Of a DNA stretch of 6,329 bases, positions 3,848-6,329 are shown one piece after another. The notes beneath the pieces are model-generated. The model worked only from the letters and a program-made list of their open reading frames with translations. It searched no databases and was not told the DNA's origin. Positions within the stretch are counted from its first letter, which is position 1, and the number at the start of each line of letters is the position of its first letter. This DNA is from Gammaproteobacteria bacterium (GTDB taxonomy: Bacteria; Pseudomonadota; Gammaproteobacteria; Pseudomonadales; Azotimanducaceae), in contig JAUILW010000201.1 in the NCBI GenBank assembly GCA_030432795.1, forward strand, positions 1 to 6,329, in the 5' to 3' direction. A program made the translations under genes and the position numbers.

Positions 3848-3937
3848 ATGGAGGGGATATACAACGCGACCTCCGGCATGTCGCGCCGGAGGTCGATGCA
3901 CAGGACCGTCACACGGACGATCACCCCAGGAGGATAG
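3848..3937 (+). CDS. Possible 29-codon basic ORF bridging two genes
   Basis: An ATG two bases after the preceding stop opens 29 codons ending in TAG one base before the next gene's ATG. The product would be basic and arginine-rich (MSRRRSMHRTVTRTITPGG at its end). The next gene's AGGAGG ribosome site forms its last codons. The only upstream purine tract, GGAGG, is about 13 bases away, which is too far for efficient initiation, so re-initiation would be needed. The region also forms a strong hairpin (3867-3895), which may be the real function of this DNA. Confidence 0.22.
   Translation: MEGIYNATSGMSRRRSMHRTVTRTITPGG
3867..3895 (+). other. 11-base perfect hairpin between two rightward genes
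   Basis: CGACCTCCGGC (3867-3877) pairs without mismatch with GCCGGAGGTCG (3885-3895) around the 7-base loop ATGTCGC. It is the longest uninterrupted stem on this side of the window, tied only with the terminator at 4389-4419. No T-run follows. It sits about 33 bases before the AGGAGG of the helix-turn-helix gene, a position suited to an attenuator, RNase processing site or mRNA-stability element. Confidence 0.75.
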
Positions 3938-3938
3938 C

Positions 3939-4328
3939 ATGAAATCGCGATATTACATTATCGAGCACGGACCACGACACTTCAACGTGATGGACAGCCG
4001 CGCGGTCTACACCAATCCTGACGACACCGGCGCGTACACGATGTATGCCGACCCGGTGGTGGCAACCGCCACGAGCCGCGAGAGCGCCGAGGTCCGGCGC
4101 GATCACATGGAGCGTGCCTACCAGCAGGGCAGGCACGACGCCGTCAGCGAGCTGCGCACGTCCGACGAGGTTGCCACCGAGCTCGGCATCAGCCGCCGCG
4201 CGGTCCAGTACCGCGCCGCCAAGCTTGGGGTCGGCTGGCAGGTCGGGCCACGGGCGATCCTGTTCCGGCCCGAGGATGTCGAGGCGCTGCGCAACGCCCC
4301 CCTGCCGGGCCGGCCGAAGCGCGGCTAG
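3939..4328 (+). CDS. 129-residue protein with C-terminal excisionase/MerR-like helix-turn-helix
   Basis: Residues about 72-117 read LRTSDEVATELGISRRAVQYRAAKLGVGWQVGP and then RAILFRPEDVEAL. This is the winged helix-turn-helix layout shared by excisionases and MerR-type regulators (HTH_17-like): a first helix after LRTSDEVA, the turn ELGIS, a recognition helix RRAVQYRA, a wing at GWQVGPRAILF and a final helix PEDVEAL. Residues 1-70 are not recognised; they look like a small mixed alpha/beta domain with many Tyr and His. The start has an excellent AGGAGG 5 bases upstream. It lies last in the rightward unit and ends 60 bases before a terminator hairpin. It may be a directionality factor, a replication or early-gene regulator, or a small-terminase-like DNA-binding protein. 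The last three are less likely than a general DNA-binding regulator, and none can be proved from this window. Confidence 0.8.
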   Translation: MKSRYYIIEHGPRHFNVMDSRAVYTNPDDTGAYTMYADPVVATATSRESAEVRRDHMERAYQQGRHDAVSELRTSDEVATELGISRRAVQYRAAKLGVGWQVGPRAILFRPEDVEALRNAPLPGRPKRG

Positions 4329-4388
4329 CACCGCCGCTGAAACCGTCGCCGTCGCCACGCTTCGGTCCGTATCCAGATGGGCCGGCGC

Positions 4389-4432
4389 ATCACGCCACCT
4401 TCCGCACGGGTGGCGTGATCCTTTCCTGTTTT
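4389..4432 (+). terminator. Intrinsic terminator of the rightward unit, overlapping the end of the holin-like gene
   Basis: ATCACGCCACC (4389-4399) pairs perfectly with GGTGGCGTGAT (4409-4419) around a 9-base loop, followed on the plus strand by the T-rich CCTTTCCTGTTTT. It lies 60 bases after the stop of the rightward helix-turn-helix gene. The same DNA encodes the last nine codons and stop of the convergent leftward gene. On the minus strand no T-run follows the stem, so it should work mainly for rightward transcripts. Confidence 0.75.
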
Positions 4433-4686
4433 GGTCCCTTCGTGAACCTGAGTACCCGGTCGCCCCGCTCGGCTGCGTCAATTGCCGCGTTGGCCACGTC
4501 CACCGGTACGGTCGAGCGCCGGGCGATGCGCCAGACCACGAACGGCGCGACGACAGCCACGAAACCCAGCACCGCCTCGGATTGTGCCTCGGTGATGTTG
4601 ACGTTGAACGCGACCAGCAGCGTCAGGAGCGCCCCGATGGCGGCGCTGATCGTGGTCGGCGTCAGAATCGGCTCGTTTGTGCTCAT
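4390..4686 (-). CDS. Holin-like two-helix membrane protein
   Basis: A 98-residue protein with two predicted membrane helices, about 11-28 (TTISAAIGALLTLLVAFN) and 37-54 (EAVLGFVAVVAPFVVWRI), joined by a short loop with NITEAQSE, then an RR and a polar, basic tail (residues 55-98). The PTTISAAIGALL...ITEAQSEAVLGFVA layout is that of small phage holins, which form membrane lesions that let the endolysin reach the cell wall. It follows the amidase gene in the same direction, the expected place in a lysis cassette. The ATG at 4684-4686 has a modest GAGGG about 10 bases upstream. Its 3' end doubles as the arm of the convergent terminator. A pair of membrane helices alone does not prove holin function, but the context supports it. 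Confidence 0.75.
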   Translation of the reverse strand: MSTNEPILTPTTISAAIGALLTLLVAFNVNITEAQSEAVLGFVAVVAPFVVWRIARRSTVPVDVANAAIDAAERGDRVLRFTKGPKQERITPPVRKVA

Positions 4687-4699
4687 GGTGTTCGTACCC

Positions 4700-4789
4700 T
4701 CATTGCATCGTTCCGTGGCTCACAGGCGATCCTGGAGCCTCACAGCGGCATTCGCACACCCCGGCCAGCGCGGGGAGATGCGGGATCAC
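4700..4789 (-). CDS. Possible 29-codon cysteine-containing ORF between endolysin and holin genes
   Basis: In the 113-base gap after the amidase stop, TAAGGA lies 7 bases before a GTG (4787-4789) that opens 29 codons to a TGA at 4700-4702. The product would contain the cluster CECRC and end GTMQ. It has no clear lipobox or membrane helix, so it does not look like an Rz1-type spanin. The frame may be chance. The gap also contains a small hairpin CCCCG/CGGGG (4759-4763 with 4771-4775). Confidence 0.22.
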   Translation of the reverse strand: MIPHLPALAGVCECRCEAPGSPVSHGTMQ

Positions 4790-4799
4790 GCTCCTTTCC

Positions 4800-6080
4800 T
4801 TACGCCGGGCGTTCCTCGCTCAATCCGCTCCACATGCGCGCGCCATCGGCCACGTTCTCGGCGTACCAGATATTCTCGAGATACTCGTTTCCATCCTTGT
4901 CGACCAGCGGCAACGCCTCCCCCCGCGTCCAGTACCGGAACGTCCTCGCGTCGCCCTCCGTGACCGCCCCCACCACGTCCGATGCGGTATCGGCCCACCG
5001 GTAGAGGTCGCCGTTACGATGCACCGTGATCGTGCGGCCAATCCGCTGTTGTTGCGCCGGATCGTCGCCGTCGTAGAACAACGGGTAGTACACGCGACCG
5101 TTCACGCCCACCAGTCCCGGCGGCAGCTCGGTGGGCACGTCCTGCCAATTGGGGTCGACCTTCGGTGTCGCGTCGATGCCGCCAGCCCAGAGGCGGTTGC
5201 CATCCGTGTCGATCCACCATTCGGAGATGCCGTTGACCAGCTCGCCCTTGACCCAGCCGAGCATCTCCCGTTCGGTGTTTTCCGGGAGCGCCGGCCCGGT
5301 CAGCAGGCTTTCGACCCCGGCCCACTGGCGCCGGTTGAGCGTGGTGGTGGTTCTGGCGGTGATGCGTTGCGCCTCGTACTTGGACCCGTTGATCGTGACA
5401 TCGACCGTCCCGTCCCACGCCGTGCCATCGGAGAGGATCGGCAGCACCGGATCGGCGTACTCGCTGGGCACGGGTGGCGGCGCGCCGCCGGTGCGTGCTG
5501 CGCGGCACTGCTGCCACCAGTAGGTCACGCGGTTGATAACCCACTGCGTGAGGCCACGATTGAGCACCTGAGCACTACACCATTTGCCGTACCAGTGCTG
5601 GTGCTGCACCAGGGCGACAGCCGGATTGAGATCGGCCATTTCGAGCGTGGCGCCGTGGACGGCACAGGCGTTGTCGAGCGCCCGGTTCCAATTGGTGTTT
5701 CCGCCGAACGCGAGCTCCCACGCCCAGCTCACGCGGTTCCCGAACGCGGTCCCCTGCGCCCACGTGACCTCGTCAAACACGCCGGCGACATAGAGCTCGG
5801 CGTCATCGATGATGCCTTGGTATCCGCCGGCACCGGCGCCTTGCCTTCCACCAGCCAGCCAGCGGTATTCACCGGCCGCTCGGGTACGAGGGTTCCCGGT
5901 ATCGTGGAACGTCGAGTGCGTCTGGCCGGTGAACCTCTGGTACGAGCGCACCCGCGAGTGGTTGACGATGCCGACGTGAACGGCGATGCGGGCCGGCACG
6001 AACATCACGCGTTTTGCGCCGGGGAAGTTGTACGGTTTCATCGGCACATCAGTTTCAACGGTTTGTGTCGGCAATGCCAT
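4800..6080 (-). CDS. Phage endolysin: amidase_2/PGRP-type N-acetylmuramoyl-L-alanine amidase with C-terminal SH3b-like modules
   Basis: A 426-residue endolysin expected to cut the bond between muramic acid and L-Ala in peptidoglycan. The N-terminal domain (about 30-190) follows the T7-lysozyme/amidase_2 layout: the zinc-site HDTGNP (H59), then NPRTRAAGEYRWL, a Tyr at 87, the VSWAWELAFGGN stretch (E122), and H160-x5-K166-x-C168, with the same spacing as the T7 lysozyme ligands H122/K128/C130. A proline-rich linker (199-206) follows. The C-terminal half contains two SH3b-like, Trp-rich segments, about 268-303 (MLGWVKGELVNGISEWWID, RLWAGG) and about 350-420 (GDLYRWADTASDVVGAV through RMWSGL), probably for cell-wall binding. 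No signal peptide is seen, as expected for holin-released enzymes. The start has AGGAGG 6 bases upstream and lies one base after the previous gene's stop. Family confidence is high for the amidase domain and moderate for the C-terminal modules. Confidence 0.88.
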   Translation of the reverse strand: MALPTQTVETDVPMKPYNFPGAKRVMFVPARIAVHVGIVNHSRVRSYQRFTGQTHSTFHDTGNPRTRAAGEYRWLAGGRQGAGAGGYQGIIDDAELYVAGVFDEVTWAQGTAFGNRVSWAWELAFGGNTNWNRALDNACAVHGATLEMADLNPAVALVQHQHWYGKWCSAQVLNRGLTQWVINRVTYWWQQCRAARTGGAPPPVPSEYADPVLPILSDGTAWDGTVDVTINGSKYEAQRITARTTTTLNRRQWAGVESLLTGPALPENTEREMLGWVKGELVNGISEWWIDTDGNRLWAGGIDATPKVDPNWQDVPTELPPGLVGVNGRVYYPLFYDGDDPAQQQRIGRTITVHRNGDLYRWADTASDVVGAVTEGDARTFRYWTRGEALPLVDKDGNEYLENIWYAENVADGARMWSGLSEERPA

Positions 6081-6081
6081 C

Positions 6082-6329
6082 TCACACCTCCTGCCGGCGG
6101 TCCCGGATGGCCCGCCACACGTTGCCGTAGATCACCGGCGTGCCGAGCACGCTCAATCCCATCGCCACCGCCACCGGGTACAAAAACCACGGCGGCGTGT
6201 CCGCCAGCCGCTGCCACCCGCCCGGCAGCACCACCGCGATCAGCGCGGCCGCCGCCAGCCCGGTCGCGACGATGCTGACGGTCACCACATCCCATTGCCG
6301 CAGTGGCGTCCTGAGCGCCTCCAGCAGGG
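6082..6329 (-). CDS. Small two-helix membrane protein of the lysis module, 5' end beyond the window
   Basis: The frame is open to the right edge, so the gene is likely partial. At least 82 codons are visible, reading LLEALRTPLRQWD before two hydrophobic stretches, VSIVATGLAAAALIAVVL and FLYPVAVAMGLSVLGTPVIYG, and a basic end (RAIRDRRQEV). A GTG at 6286-6288 could be a start but has no ribosome site at good spacing, and the amphipathic sequence upstream reads as protein, so I favour an upstream start. It is probably a membrane protein of the lysis or tail-end region: small, two-helix, immediately before the endolysin. The TGA is separated from the amidase ATG by one base and the amidase's AGGAGG lies inside this gene, so translation is tightly linked. 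It could be a second holin or antiholin; the sequence does not decide. Confidence 0.65.
   Translation of the reverse strand, partial: LLEALRTPLRQWDVVTVSIVATGLAAAALIAVVLPGGWQRLADTPPWFLYPVAVAMGLSVLGTPVIYGNVWRAIRDRRQEV

Noticed and set aside
4045..5004. A 319-codon plus-strand frame
   Set aside because: It runs out of frame through the helix-turn-helix gene, the terminator and then antisense through the holin-like and amidase genes, which is not a plausible single gene.
4677..6278. A 533-codon open frame on the plus strand
   Set aside because: It lies antisense to the amidase, holin-like and membrane protein genes. Its translation is arginine-, proline- and histidine-rich with no domain, and it has no ribosome site; a GC-rich shadow.
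1..6329. CRISPR array, tRNA or rRNA genes, insertion-sequence transposase, integrase
   Set aside because: No regularly spaced repeat-spacer units, no tRNA cloverleaf or T-loop consensus, and no transposase or recombinase motifs were seen on either strand.

Overview
The window reads as part of a temperate bacteriophage or prophage in a GC-rich bacterium. It holds a repressor with a divergent promoter switch, a train of very small overlapping early-type genes, and a lysis module (amidase endolysin, holin-like protein, small membrane protein). No integrase, terminase, capsid, portal or tail gene is visible, so whether this is an integrated prophage or a free phage cannot be decided here. The promoters are close to the sigma-70 consensus and most start codons have Shine-Dalgarno sequences. 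The dispersed-repeat-like DNA near 1990-2040 resembles repeats I associate with some Chloroflexota and other GC-rich genomes, but that host assignment is weak inference.

Layout. Bases 1-2474 carry eight leftward genes. A ribbon-helix-helix protein and a 76-residue protein come first. A 480-base stretch packed with inverted repeats follows, with no convincing gene. Then come a 110-residue helical protein and a chain of four genes joined by 4-base stop/start overlaps (97, 113, 73 and 65 residues), and finally a 35-residue hydrophobic peptide. Bases 2475-2568 are the switch: a leftward and a rightward promoter placed back to back with -35 boxes overlapping by five bases on a small palindrome. 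Bases 2569-4328 carry rightward genes: an XRE-family repressor, a protein with a coiled coil, a KOW-like segment and a zinc finger, and a protein ending in an excisionase/MerR-like helix-turn-helix. Bases 4390-6329 carry the leftward lysis module, which meets the rightward genes at a terminator hairpin (4389-4419).

How it works together (inference). The XRE repressor and the leftward operon, led by an RHH regulator, are driven from mutually exclusive promoters, which is the usual logic of a lysis/lysogeny switch. The repressor C-terminus is short and shows no LexA-type peptidase domain, so induction by RecA-stimulated self-cleavage is unlikely. The overlapping small genes would be made together as an early cassette. 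The lysis genes are transcribed leftward from beyond the right edge.

The most notable feature is that both rightward promoters have the same geometry: a GAYAAT -10 box, six bases, then ATG. At the first, that ATG is the repressor start, so the repressor mRNA should be leaderless. At the second, it opens a 24-codon upstream ORF whose stop overlaps the next gene's start as ATGA. The two -10-to-ATG segments match at 12 of 15 bases.
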